Below are positions 51,778-59,768 of a DNA stretch of 64,000 nucleotides, piece after piece. The notes under the pieces are model-generated. The model saw only the letters and a program-made list of their open reading frames with translations. It ran no database searches and had not been told where the DNA came from. Position 1 is the stretch's first letter; every line of letters starts with the position of its first letter. The DNA lies in assembly GCF_000337495.1 (NCBI RefSeq), contig NZ_AOIS01000058.1, positions 1-64,000 of the forward strand, given 5' to 3'. The position numbers were made by a program, and so were the translations under genes. Source of the DNA: Haloterrigena salina JCM 13891 (lineage in GTDB: Archaea; Halobacteriota; Halobacteria; Halobacteriales; Natrialbaceae).

Positions 51778-52911
51778 TTAGATCTCGAGCATGCGCTCGA
51801 GCGCGACTTCGGCGAGTTCCTTCTCCTCGGGCGCGACTTCGATCACGTTTCGTTCCTGACCCTCGACGAGTTCCTCGAGCACCCAGGTGAGGTAGTTAGG
51901 GTCGATCTGGCGCATGGCGTTGCAATCCATGCAGGCGTCGCCACAGAGCGGCAGGACGTTCACCTCGGGGTGCCAGCGCTGGAGGTGCTCAGTGAGGTGG
52001 ATCTCGGTCCCGATGGCCCACGTCTCGCCGGGGTCGGCGGTTTCGACGGTCTCGCAGATCGTGCTCGTCGAGCCCGCTTTGTCGGCGGCTTCGACGACCT
52101 CGCGGCGACACTCGGGGTGGACGATGACCTTCGCCTCGGGGTGTTCCGCCCGAATCTCGGCGATGTGGTCCTCGCGGAACCGCTCGTGGACCTGGCAGTA
52201 GCCGTCCCAGAGGATGATGTCGCTCTCGGCGACCTCGTCGGCGTCTTTCCCTTCGGGATCCCACGGATCCCACTCGGCGATCTCGTCTTCCATGTCCAGC
52301 CGGTGGGCCGTGTTCTCCCCGAGGTGTTTGTCGGGGAGGCACAGCACCTTGTCGCCCTTATCGAAGGCGTACTCGAACGCCTCGTGGGCGTTCGAGGAGG
52401 TGCAGACGAGCCCGCCCTGGCTCGCACAGAAGGCCTTCAGGTCCGCGTAGGAGTTCATGTAGGTGATCGGGACGATATCGGCATCGGGCGCCGCGTCGGT
52501 GATCTCGGCCCACGCGCTGTCGACCTGCAGGGCTTCGGCCATCCCGGCCATGGGACACGAGGCCTCCATGCTCGGGAGGATCACCGTCTGTTCGTCGTCG
52601 GTGATGATGTCCGCGCTCTCGGCCATGAACGTCACGCCGCCGAAGATCACGTACTCGGCGTCCGCGTTCGCGGCCTCCTTGGAGAGTTGGTAGGAATCGC
52701 CGATGAAGTCGGCGTGCTCGACGATCTCCCGGCGCTGATAGTTGTGCCCCAAGATTACGACGTCGTCGCCGAGTTCGGAGAGCGCCGCCTCGATGCGCTC
52801 CGTGCGCTCGTCTTCTTCGAGATCGCGGTATCGAGGCGGTAGTTGTTCGAGATTATCGTATTTGAACAGACTCAGATCGGTCTCCAGCTCCGCCGTTTCC
52901 ATTTTGACCAT
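51778..52911 (-). CDS. nadA: Quinolinate synthase
   Basis: A 377-residue 4Fe-4S enzyme condensing iminoaspartate with dihydroxyacetone phosphate to quinolinate. Conserved parts are VVILGHNYQRREIVEHADFI, GDSYQLSKEAANADAEYVIF, GGVTFMAESADIITDD, GLVCTSSNAHEAFEYAFDKG, IVHPECRREVVEAADKAGST, GTEIHLTEHLQRWHP and CGDACMDCNAMRQIDPNYLT, which together contain the three cluster-binding cysteines. The latter motif is Cys-rich, as in other haloarchaeal NadA. A second ATG nine bases in (52902) is possible. It is the first gene of the NAD operon; its upstream region repeats CACGTCAC at about 52914 and 52934, a possible regulatory site. Confidence 0.94.
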   Translation of the reverse strand: MVKMETAELETDLSLFKYDNLEQLPPRYRDLEEDERTERIEAALSELGDDVVILGHNYQRREIVEHADFIGDSYQLSKEAANADAEYVIFGGVTFMAESADIITDDEQTVILPSMEASCPMAGMAEALQVDSAWAEITDAAPDADIVPITYMNSYADLKAFCASQGGLVCTSSNAHEAFEYAFDKGDKVLCLPDKHLGENTAHRLDMEDEIAEWDPWDPEGKDADEVAESDIILWDGYCQVHERFREDHIAEIRAEHPEAKVIVHPECRREVVEAADKAGSTSTICETVETADPGETWAIGTEIHLTEHLQRWHPEVNVLPLCGDACMDCNAMRQIDPNYLTWVLEELVEGQERNVIEVAPEEKELAEVALERMLEI

Positions 52912-53115
52912 TTCACGTCACCTGTGGGTAACTCCACGTCACACCGCTCTGTTGAAGAAGTTTTTCCTTCGATACTGAGAACCGGCGGAATACCATCGAG
53001 GGATACCCGAGCCGAAAACGGATCACCAGAGGTTCGCGGCGATCAATAGGTTACCTCCGCTGACAGTCACCCGTTCTTGCAGTAGCGCCTTTCCGCTCGC
53101 GTCCCTAGAGACGGT

Positions 53116-54186
53116 ATGGCACTCGAGGAGGTGTTTTCACACTTCACCCGGCGGGACTGGGAGGAGGAATCGCCCGACGGAACGGTTCGTCTCGCCGTCG
53201 TCGGCGTCGGGGGCTTCGCCCGGCAGCGCGCGCTCCCGGCGATTGCGGAGGGGCAGTACTGCGAGACGACGGCGCTGGTCTCCGGCTCGCCCGATCGCGC
53301 GCGGACTGTCGCCGAGTCGTTCGACGTTCCCCACGTTCTCGGCTACGACGCGTTCCTGGCCGGCGACCACGCCGACACCTACGACGCGGTCTACGTCGCG
53401 ACGCCGAACGCCACCCACGGCGAGTACACCGTTGCCGCCGCGGAGCGCGGGAAACACGTCGTCTGCGAGAAGCCCCTCGAGACGACCCGCGAGCGGGCCG
53501 TCGGCATCGTCGACGCCTGCGAGTCGGCCAGCGTGACGCTGATGACGGCCTATCGGCTGCAGACCGAGCCGACGATCCGGCGGGCGCGGGAGCTCGTCCG
53601 CAGCGGCGTCATCGGCGATATCGTGCAGGTTCACGGCGGCTTCTCGCACCCGCTGCTCGAGGGCGCCGGCCCCGACACGTGGCGTCTCGACCCCGGCCTC
53701 GCGGGCGGCGGCGCCTTGGTCGATCTGGGCGTCTACCCGCTCAACACGATCCGGTTCGTCCTCGGGGACGACCCCGCGGGCGTCTACGCCACGACCCACT
53801 CGAGCGGCCCGCCGTTCGACGCGGTCGACGAGCACGTCGCCTTCCAGCTCGAGTTCGCCAGCGGCGCGACGGCCTCGTGTACGGCCAGCTTCGACGCCCA
53901 CGCCAGCAGCCAGCTCGACCTGATCGGCACCGAGGGGAAGATCCACGTCGAGTCGCCGTTCGGCGGCGTCGTCCCCCAGGAGATGATCGTCGAGAGCGGC
54001 GACGTCTGCATGGAGTACACGGGCCCGCGGGTCGACGAGGTCCGCGAGGAGTTCGACTACTTCGGTTACTGCGTGTTGACGGGAACGGACCCGGAACCGG
54101 ACGGCGAGGACGGCCTCGTGGATCTCGAGACGATCGAGGCGGCCTACGAGTCCGCTGAGACGGGGTGTCGGGTAGAGCTCGAGTGA
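53116..54186 (+). CDS. Gfo/Idh/MocA-family oxidoreductase, Gfo6 / D-xylose 1-dehydrogenase-like
   Basis: A 356-residue NADP-dependent sugar dehydrogenase. The Rossmann start LAVVGVGGFARQRALPAI is at about 26-43. The catalytic-loop EKPLETT contains Lys119, and substrate-domain motifs are WRLDPGLAGGGALVDLGVYP, IGTEGKIHVESPF and EEFDYFGYCVLTGTDPEPDG. The N-terminal FTRRDWEEE leader and the C-terminal GEDGLVDLETIEAAYESAET closely follow the haloarchaeal D-xylose 1-dehydrogenase/Gfo6 pattern. That enzyme oxidises pentoses at C1, but no other pentose genes lie nearby, so the actual sugar is uncertain. It diverges from nadA across about 200 bp. Confidence 0.85.
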   Translation: MALEEVFSHFTRRDWEEESPDGTVRLAVVGVGGFARQRALPAIAEGQYCETTALVSGSPDRARTVAESFDVPHVLGYDAFLAGDHADTYDAVYVATPNATHGEYTVAAAERGKHVVCEKPLETTRERAVGIVDACESASVTLMTAYRLQTEPTIRRARELVRSGVIGDIVQVHGGFSHPLLEGAGPDTWRLDPGLAGGGALVDLGVYPLNTIRFVLGDDPAGVYATTHSSGPPFDAVDEHVAFQLEFASGATASCTASFDAHASSQLDLIGTEGKIHVESPFGGVVPQEMIVESGDVCMEYTGPRVDEVREEFDYFGYCVLTGTDPEPDGEDGLVDLETIEAAYESAETGCRVELE

Positions 54187-54327
54187 CGGCTCGCTCGGCG
54201 AGACTCGAGTGACGGTTTGAGCGTCGGACCTCGAGGATCGACGCTGGCTGTCGTGTCGGTACGAGCGGAACCGGGCTGTCAAAACGGTACGGTGACAAGG
54301 GTGTCAACGACTGCTCGCGCTGGCAAC

Positions 54328-54348
54328 GGGGAGGGCCACACCCTCCCC
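54328..54348 (+). terminator. Hairpin downstream of the Gfo6-like gene
   Basis: A perfect 8-bp stem, GGGGAGGG and CCCTCCCC, with a CCACA loop, 140 bp after the stop codon. No T-run follows, so it could also be part of a palindromic repeat cluster. Confidence 0.4.
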
Positions 54349-54399
54349 AACCGATTCGCTCACTCGCTTCGCTCGTTTACTCATCCCTCGCGCGGTATC

Positions 54400-54433
54400 G
54401 TCGGGCGTCCTCACTGGCGTTCGGACGCCCGAC
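54400..54433 (+). repeat. Palindrome in the gap before the DUF2267 gene
   Basis: GTCGGGCGTCC and GGACGCCCGAC form an 11-bp perfect stem with a 12-nt loop. The 340-bp gap containing it (54187-54526) has no supportable gene. Confidence 0.5.
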
Positions 54434-54526
54434 AGCACACGCCGCCGCAATGACGACGATCTGCGATTCGTCGCTCGAGTCAGATCACGGGTTTTCACTC
54501 CGAGAAGAAAACGGACTACCGACCCG

Positions 54527-54997
54527 TCAGGAGGACGCTTCCTCCCACGGCGTCGACTCGGCGTCGACCAGTTCGAACAGCTCGTCGAACTCGTCGGGGA
54601 ACTGCGCCTCGACGTTGGCGAGCTCGCCGCCGGGCACCGTCTCGGCGAGCAGGGCGGTGACCGCCTTGATCCGGAACACCGTTTCGGCTTCGTCGATTTC
54701 CGCGGGCTTCCCGTAGCCGGTGTCGAGATCGAGGTCGGCGTAGTTCAGCCGCTCGTGGACCCGTCCGACGAACTCGTCGAAGTCGTACTGCCGTCCGTGG
54801 TCGACCTGCAGGAGGTAGCGGTCGACCTCCATGGGCAGCGGGCTGGCGATGTCCGTCGCGCCGCCCTCGTCGACGCGCTCGCCGATCGTCTCGAGGACGG
54901 CTCGCGTCGTCCGGACGGCCTCTGCCTGGGTCCCGGCCTCGATGCGGTGCTGTACCTCGCCGACGAAGTCCGTGTAGTTGGTCTTCTCCTGGGACAT
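54527..54997 (-). CDS. DUF2267-domain protein
   Basis: A 156-residue acidic, soluble, mostly helical protein with two related halves. The first has FVGEVQHRIEAGTQAEAVRT followed by TRAVLETIGERVDEGGATDI and ASPLPMEV. The second has FVGRVHERLNYADLDLDTGY then RIKAVTALLAETVPGGELAN and QFPDEFDELF. This tandem is the DUF2267 fold found across bacteria and haloarchaea and often stress-linked, but without known biochemistry. It stands alone on the minus strand with about 160 bp to the next upstream gene. Confidence 0.82.
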   Translation of the reverse strand: MSQEKTNYTDFVGEVQHRIEAGTQAEAVRTTRAVLETIGERVDEGGATDIASPLPMEVDRYLLQVDHGRQYDFDEFVGRVHERLNYADLDLDTGYGKPAEIDEAETVFRIKAVTALLAETVPGGELANVEAQFPDEFDELFELVDAESTPWEEASS

Positions 54998-55156
54998 GGG
55001 AACTCAGAGGACGGCTCCTCGCCCGGTACTGTGGAGAGAGCTTTCCAAAAACGTCATACCGGGATTGGCAAGGCCTGTGAGGCGATTCTCGCTCGCTTCG
55101 AGACGGGTGATCGCGCCCTTCGAGACGAGCGAGAACCGCCCGTCGAGCCGCCCTGC

Positions 55157-56137
55157 TCAGAGTTGGTCGGGCGCGAGTTCGTCGATCGTCGTCTCGACGA
55201 CGGCTCTCGAGGCCGGCTCCGGGACCACGACGATGGGGTGGTCGATTCCCGTGTCGGCGACGAGCGTCCGAAGCTGCTCGCGCGCATCGTCGGGCGTGCC
55301 GGCGACGCCGAGGTCGGCGAGCATCGCGTCGGTCACCGCGTCGGCGGCCTCGCCTTTTTCTCCGTCGCGCCAGGCGTCGGCGATGCGGTCCGCGCGCTCT
55401 GGGTACGCCGTCGCGACGGCTCGACGGTACCCCTCGCCGCTGCCGACGTAGTACGCGATGTGTCGGCGCAGCGTCTTCCGGGCCTCCTCGGGGTCCTCGC
55501 TGACCGCCGACGGAACGTAGGGCGCGATCGTGATCTCGCTCGGATCGCGGTCGCGCTCGCGGGCCGCGTCCGCGACTTCCTCGAACGCCTCGTCGAGGTG
55601 CGAGAAGGGAATGTTGTGCGGAATCCAGCCGTCGCAGAGCCGGCCGACGACCCGCCGGTTCGCCGGCCCGAGACCGGCGTGGTAGATCGGCACGGGGGCC
55701 TCGAGCGACGGGAAGTCGGCGGCCGCGAGCACCTCGCCGTCGTAGTCGACGCGGCCCTCGCCGGCGGTGTACGCGCGGACGAGTTCGATCGTCTCGTGGG
55801 CCCGCCGGACGGGGCGATCGAATGCCATCCCGTGGAGGTCCTCGACGGCCTTCGGCGTGCTGGTCCCGACGCCGAGCGTGAACCGGCCGTCCGAGGCCCG
55901 CTGCAGCGACGCGGCGGTCATCGCGAGCACGGCCGGCGACCGCGAGTAGACGTTCAAGATCGCGCTCCCGAGCTCGATCTCCTCGGTTCGACAGGCCATC
56001 TCGGTCAGCTGGACGACGCCGCTCTCGCCCCAGAGTTCGCCGACCCAGACGGCGTCGTAGGCCAGTTGCTCCGCGCGGACCGCGATGTCCGCGAGATCGA
56101 GATCACCGAACGACGTTACCATGAGTCCGACGTCCAT
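55157..56137 (-). CDS. LLM-class F420-dependent oxidoreductase
   Basis: A 326-residue luciferase-like TIM-barrel flavin/deazaflavin oxidoreductase. It begins MDVGLMVTSFGDLDLADIAV and has AVWVGELWGES, the IELGSAILNVYSRSPAVLAM segment, GRFTLGVGTSTPKAVEDLHG and PVPIYHAGLGPANRRVVGRL; these are the cofactor-contacting strands of the F420-dependent group. Haloarchaea make coenzyme F420, so hydride transfer with F420 is the likely chemistry. The substrate is unknown. It follows the HalOD1 gene closely (36 bp), which may indicate co-transcription. Confidence 0.85.
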   Translation of the reverse strand: MDVGLMVTSFGDLDLADIAVRAEQLAYDAVWVGELWGESGVVQLTEMACRTEEIELGSAILNVYSRSPAVLAMTAASLQRASDGRFTLGVGTSTPKAVEDLHGMAFDRPVRRAHETIELVRAYTAGEGRVDYDGEVLAAADFPSLEAPVPIYHAGLGPANRRVVGRLCDGWIPHNIPFSHLDEAFEEVADAARERDRDPSEITIAPYVPSAVSEDPEEARKTLRRHIAYYVGSGEGYRRAVATAYPERADRIADAWRDGEKGEAADAVTDAMLADLGVAGTPDDAREQLRTLVADTGIDHPIVVVPEPASRAVVETTIDELAPDQL

Positions 56138-56173
56138 GCTCCCGACGACGGGAGCCAGCGAGAAAAAATCGAG

Positions 56174-56515
56174 CTACCCGTCGAACGTGAACTCGAGGTC
56201 GTCATCGGACCCGTGGTCGCTGCTGTCGCCGTAGACGAGGATCTCCCCGCAGTCGGTGACAACTATGTCGAACTCGTCGACACTGAACTCGAGGCCGACC
56301 GATACCGCGGCCCCCCGTGCGGCCGCGTGGTCGAGCAGCCGCTCGAGGGCCTCCGGATCGATCGCCTCCCACAGCGGGCCGATATCCCGCGGTGAGCGGT
56401 CCGCGACGGTCGAGATCGCACAGACAATCGCACTCGAGAGCTGGTCAGAATTGGTCGGATCGAAATGGACTCGATGGACGGGTGAACATTCGTGGTCTGA
56501 GAAAAGGCCGTTCAT
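56174..56515 (-). CDS. HalOD1 output-domain protein
   Basis: A 113-residue protein consisting of one HalOD1 domain (about 28-105), the small output domain often attached to haloarchaeal receivers. Recognisable parts are QLSSAIVCAISTVADRSPRD, IGPLWEAIDPEALERLLDHA and GAAVSVGLEFSVDEFDIVVT ending CGEILVYGD. Stand-alone copies like this are numerous and of unknown role, probably binding a partner in signalling. It lies between the HTH-10 regulator upstream (63 bp) and the F420 oxidoreductase downstream on one strand. Confidence 0.83.
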   Translation of the reverse strand: MNGLFSDHECSPVHRVHFDPTNSDQLSSAIVCAISTVADRSPRDIGPLWEAIDPEALERLLDHAAARGAAVSVGLEFSVDEFDIVVTDCGEILVYGDSSDHGSDDDLEFTFDG

Positions 56516-56578
56516 TACACGTTGTACGGTTGCTAACCCGTTGAAGGAGCGGACGGTATATGCCCGACTTTATAAGGG

Positions 56579-57238
56579 TCACCGGACGAGCGAGTTCTCG
56601 ATCAGCGCCTTCAGCCCGCGGCGGAGACGGCCGCTGACGGCCGACGAGGAGACGCCGAGCGCGTCCGCGAGATCCTCGACCGAGGAACCCCGCGGATCCT
56701 CGAAGTAGCCGCGTTCGTAGGCGGTGACGAGCGTCTTCCGTTGGATGGGCGTCAGCTCGTAGCCCTGTCTCGTGCTCCGGTCGCCGTCCTCGGCGTGATA
56801 GAGCCGATCGACGGTAAAGTCGACGTCCTTGGCCCGACAGTGCTCTCGAAACTCCTGTAACCGGCCGATCTCGGGCACCTCGAGGGTCGCGATCCAGCCG
56901 CCGCGACCGCTCGTGGCGTGGAGGACTCGCATCCCGAGTTCGGCGGCGCGGGGCAACACCAGCCGCTCCGCCGAAGTCAGCCGCATCCGGTAGACGCGGA
57001 ACTCGCCGCCGTCGATGACGACCGTCGGTTCCGAAATCGTCGGATCGTCGGCGACGACGCGGCCGAACGCGTCGAAGTCGCCGCCGTAGGTCTCGAAGAA
57101 GAGATAGTACTCCCCCGGCCCGGCGATCGTCTGGTACTCGAGCTCGACGGTCATCTCGGGCAGCGCCTGAATCGTCGGCGTGAGCACCAGCTCGGGGTGG
57201 ACGAGCGTGATTTCGGCGATGACCCGCGCCTCGCTCAT
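56579..57238 (-). CDS. HTH-10 (Bat-type) transcriptional regulator
   Basis: A 219-residue regulator with an N-terminal sensory domain (MSEARVIAEITLVHPELVLT; PGEYYLFFETYGGDFDAF; RGGWIATLEVPEIGRLQEF) and a C-terminal HTH-10 domain, YELTPIQRKTLVTAYERGYF with DLADALGVSSSAVSGRLRRG as the helix-turn-helix. It starts at ATG 57238; an upstream in-frame ATG would add nine residues. It is paralogous to the proline-island regulator at 7907. The downstream HalOD1 and F420-oxidoreductase genes are candidate targets by position. Confidence 0.86.
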   Translation of the reverse strand: MSEARVIAEITLVHPELVLTPTIQALPEMTVELEYQTIAGPGEYYLFFETYGGDFDAFGRVVADDPTISEPTVVIDGGEFRVYRMRLTSAERLVLPRAAELGMRVLHATSGRGGWIATLEVPEIGRLQEFREHCRAKDVDFTVDRLYHAEDGDRSTRQGYELTPIQRKTLVTAYERGYFEDPRGSSVEDLADALGVSSSAVSGRLRRGLKALIENSLVR

Positions 57239-57341
57239 GTTGGCTGGTTTGTTACCAGTACCCATGAACCTTGGAGTCCCCGGAGGTCGACGGGAACTCC
57301 CAATCCCGTTCGGACCGCCGCCACGCTGGTCGAGCGCGCCG

Positions 57342-58931
57342 TCAGCCGTCGAACCCGTCGAAGACGATCTCGCCGTCGACCACCGTCATCGCCACGTCGA
57401 TCTCGTCGATCCGGTCCGTCCGCTCCCACGGCGACGCCTCGAGGACCACTAGATCCGCTCGCTTCCCGACCGCGACGGTTCCGAGACGGCCCTCGTCGAA
57501 GCCGGCGTAGGCCCCGCCGCGCGTGTAGGCACGCAACGCTTCGGTGACCGACAGCCGCTGTGCTTCAGTCGGCGCGTTGACCGCGTGGTGGACCCCGAGC
57601 AGCGGATCCAACGGCATGCAGTCCGAGCCGAACGCGAGCGGGACGCCGGCCTCGAGCACCCGCCGGAACCGATTGGTCCGATTCCGCCGCTCGCGTCCCA
57701 GCCGCCGATCGTAGAGGCCGCCCTCGTCCGCCCAGCGGTGGAAGTTCGGCTGCATCGACGCGACGATCCCGGCCTCGGCCATGCGCTCGAGCTGGTCGTC
57801 GGTCGCCAGCTCCGCGTGTTCGATCCGGTGGCGCCGTCCGCCGGGGTGGGTCGTCGACTCGAGGGCCGACAGCGTCTCCTCGATCGCCGCGTCGCCGATG
57901 GCGTGGACGCAGACCTGATACCCGCCGCCGTCGGCGCGCTCGACCAGCGCGGCGAGGTCCTCGGGGTCGACGACCCACTGGCCGCGGTCGTCGCCCTCGT
58001 CCGCATCGTGTTCTGCGTCCGCTCCGTCCGCACCGGCGTCGGCGTACGGCTCCCGGAGCCGCGCCGTTCGACTCCCGAAACTCCCGTCGGAGAAGGACTT
58101 GATCGCGCCCGTCCGGACGCGGTCGCCGCCCGCGTTCGTCGCCAGCCCGACCTCCTCGAGCGCCTCGAGGTGGTCGCTCCAGTAGTCGATCCGAACGCGA
58201 AGGGGCAGGTCGCCGTCGGCGGCCATGTCGCGGTAGACCCGGGGCGCGACCGAGCCGCGGACCTTGTCGTGGACGCCGGTGACGCCCAACTCGACCGCGC
58301 GTTCGGTCGCCGCGGCGAGGACCTCGCGCATCTCCTCGCGGCCGGCCGTCAGCTCCCGGCGGACGGCCTCGGCAGCGTCCTCGACGGCGACGCCGGTCGG
58401 CTCGCCGCCCACCCGCCGCAGATCGGACGCGGGGAGGTCGTCTGCGAGCCGCTCGAGGGCGACCGAGTTCAGCGAGGCGGTGTGCAGATCGACGCGCATC
58501 GCGACGACGGGGCGGTCCCCGCTGACGCGGTCGAGTTCCGCGCTCGTGAGCGGTCGCGTCCACGAGCCGTCCCACGCGCTCTCGTCGTAGCCGAAGCCGA
58601 GGACCCACTCGCGGTCCGGTTCGGTATCGGCGTGGGCCGACAGCGTCTCGAGGCAGTCTTCGAGACTCGTCGCTGCCGAGAGATCGGCGTGGACGAGGTG
58701 CTGTCCGAGCTGTTCCATGTGCGTGTGGGCGTCGATAAAGCCCGGCAGGACGGTCCGGCCCTCGCAGTCGATCACGTCGGTCTCGACCCCCTCGAGGAAC
58801 GAGACCTCGTAGGTGTCGCCGAGTCGAACGATCTCGCCGTCGCGGACGGCGACCGCCTCGTGGACGAGGTCGGGCTCCTCGAGGGTGTGGACCGCCGCGT
58901 TCACGAGCAGGCGGTCGGCGGCGTCGGTCAT
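57342..58931 (-). CDS. YtcJ-like amidohydrolase
   Basis: A 529-residue metal-dependent hydrolase. Its N-terminal beta sandwich (LLVNAAVHTLEEPDLVHEAV) leads to the barrel motif GFIDAHTHMEQLGQHLVHAD with the HxH metal pair. The YtcJ-type signatures KSFSDGSFGSRTARLREPYA, HAIGDAAIEETLSAL and HRIEHAELATDDQLERMAE follow, and FGSDCMPLDPLLGVHHAVN has the late metal Asp. These enzymes hydrolyse amide or related bonds in cyclic or N-acylated compounds; the substrate is unknown. It starts at ATG 58931. A tandem hairpin repeat lies immediately upstream, possibly within its promoter. Confidence 0.86.
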   Translation of the reverse strand: MTDAADRLLVNAAVHTLEEPDLVHEAVAVRDGEIVRLGDTYEVSFLEGVETDVIDCEGRTVLPGFIDAHTHMEQLGQHLVHADLSAATSLEDCLETLSAHADTEPDREWVLGFGYDESAWDGSWTRPLTSAELDRVSGDRPVVAMRVDLHTASLNSVALERLADDLPASDLRRVGGEPTGVAVEDAAEAVRRELTAGREEMREVLAAATERAVELGVTGVHDKVRGSVAPRVYRDMAADGDLPLRVRIDYWSDHLEALEEVGLATNAGGDRVRTGAIKSFSDGSFGSRTARLREPYADAGADGADAEHDADEGDDRGQWVVDPEDLAALVERADGGGYQVCVHAIGDAAIEETLSALESTTHPGGRRHRIEHAELATDDQLERMAEAGIVASMQPNFHRWADEGGLYDRRLGRERRNRTNRFRRVLEAGVPLAFGSDCMPLDPLLGVHHAVNAPTEAQRLSVTEALRAYTRGGAYAGFDEGRLGTVAVGKRADLVVLEASPWERTDRIDEIDVAMTVVDGEIVFDGFDG

Positions 58932-58970
58932 GCTCGAGAGGGTGTCGGCGAGGGCCAAAACGGTTCGGGA

Positions 58971-59088
58971 GAAAGCCCCTCCCGCGCTCGAGGCGGGCCT
59001 CGAGCGCGGGAGCCCCTTTCAGTCCCACCCGAAAGCCCCGACTCGCTGGGTGCGGGCGCCCAGCGAGTCGCCCCTTTCAGTCCCGCCC
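58971..59088 (-). repeat. Two tandem ~60-bp hairpin repeat units
   Basis: Unit A (58971-59030) and unit B (59031-59088) share GAAAGCCCC on the left and CCCCTTTCAGTCCC plus a purine and CCC on the right, while the central palindrome differs. In A it is a 14-bp perfect stem (58979-58992 with 58999-59012, loop GCGGGC). In B it is an 11-bp stem (59040-59050 with 59059-59069, 8-nt loop). Conserved flanks with changeable stems suggest a mobile palindromic element whose stem evolves by compensatory change. I recall similar GGGACTGAAAGGGG-flanked hairpins in other haloarchaeal genomes. Confidence 0.75.
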
Positions 59089-59312
59089 GGGATCGGTTGA
59101 CTGACCGGCTACTACCGTGACAGTCCCGTTCCGTTCGAACCTCTTCGGATCGTCTGCGAAGTCGGTCAGCCGACGTCCGCGGTTGGATCGAGCACCGAAA
59201 TTGCGGCGGCGTGTTCGATCGGCTGTGACAGGGCGAACGGAACCGTCGGCTCCGAACCGCTGCGCGTGCAGTCCGGCGCAAGCTTAACCTGCTGGCTCGT
59301 GGATCGGCCGGT

Positions 59313-59711
59313 ATGATCGATCGTGACGGCCGCATCGTCTTCGGCTCGCTCCTGGCGTTGATCCTCGTGCTCACCGTATCGATCGTCGTCGAGGAGCAGT
59401 TCGGCGTCGGCTTGCGGGAGTATCCGGTCCTGTCGTTTCTGGTCTTCGCCGGCCTCGCACTCGCCGTCCCGCAGCTGTATCTCGCCGCGACAGACGACGA
59501 GACCGCGGACGACGACCCGACGCGGAGCCGCGTCCAGTTCGCCGCCGTCGCGACGGCGGTCTTCGCGCTCGCCTTCGCCGACGACGCGTCGGGGATCAGC
59601 TACCTCGTGATCGCGGGCATCGGCTCCGGTGCGGTCATCGCGCTGGTCTGTTACGAGGCGCTGCGCTGGCACCACGGCTCGAGCGAGGGGAGCCTCTCGC
59701 AGGCGCGGTGA
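59313..59711 (+). CDS. Small membrane protein upstream of HMG-CoA reductase
   Basis: A 132-residue protein with four predicted helices (about 8-26, 38-58, 74-90, 96-116: GRIVFGSLLALILVLTVSIV, YPVLSFLVFAGLALAVPQLY, VQFAAVATAVFALAFADD, YLVIAGIGSGAVIALVCYEA) and an acidic loop DDETADDDPTRS. It precedes the HMG-CoA reductase gene by 57 bp on the same strand and may be co-transcribed. Family not recognised. Confidence 0.65.
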   Translation: MIDRDGRIVFGSLLALILVLTVSIVVEEQFGVGLREYPVLSFLVFAGLALAVPQLYLAATDDETADDDPTRSRVQFAAVATAVFALAFADDASGISYLVIAGIGSGAVIALVCYEALRWHHGSSEGSLSQAR

Positions 59712-59768
59712 TCGGCCTCGCGTACGAAATCAGCAATCCTTAGGACCGACCGCCGTTTTGGGCAACGC

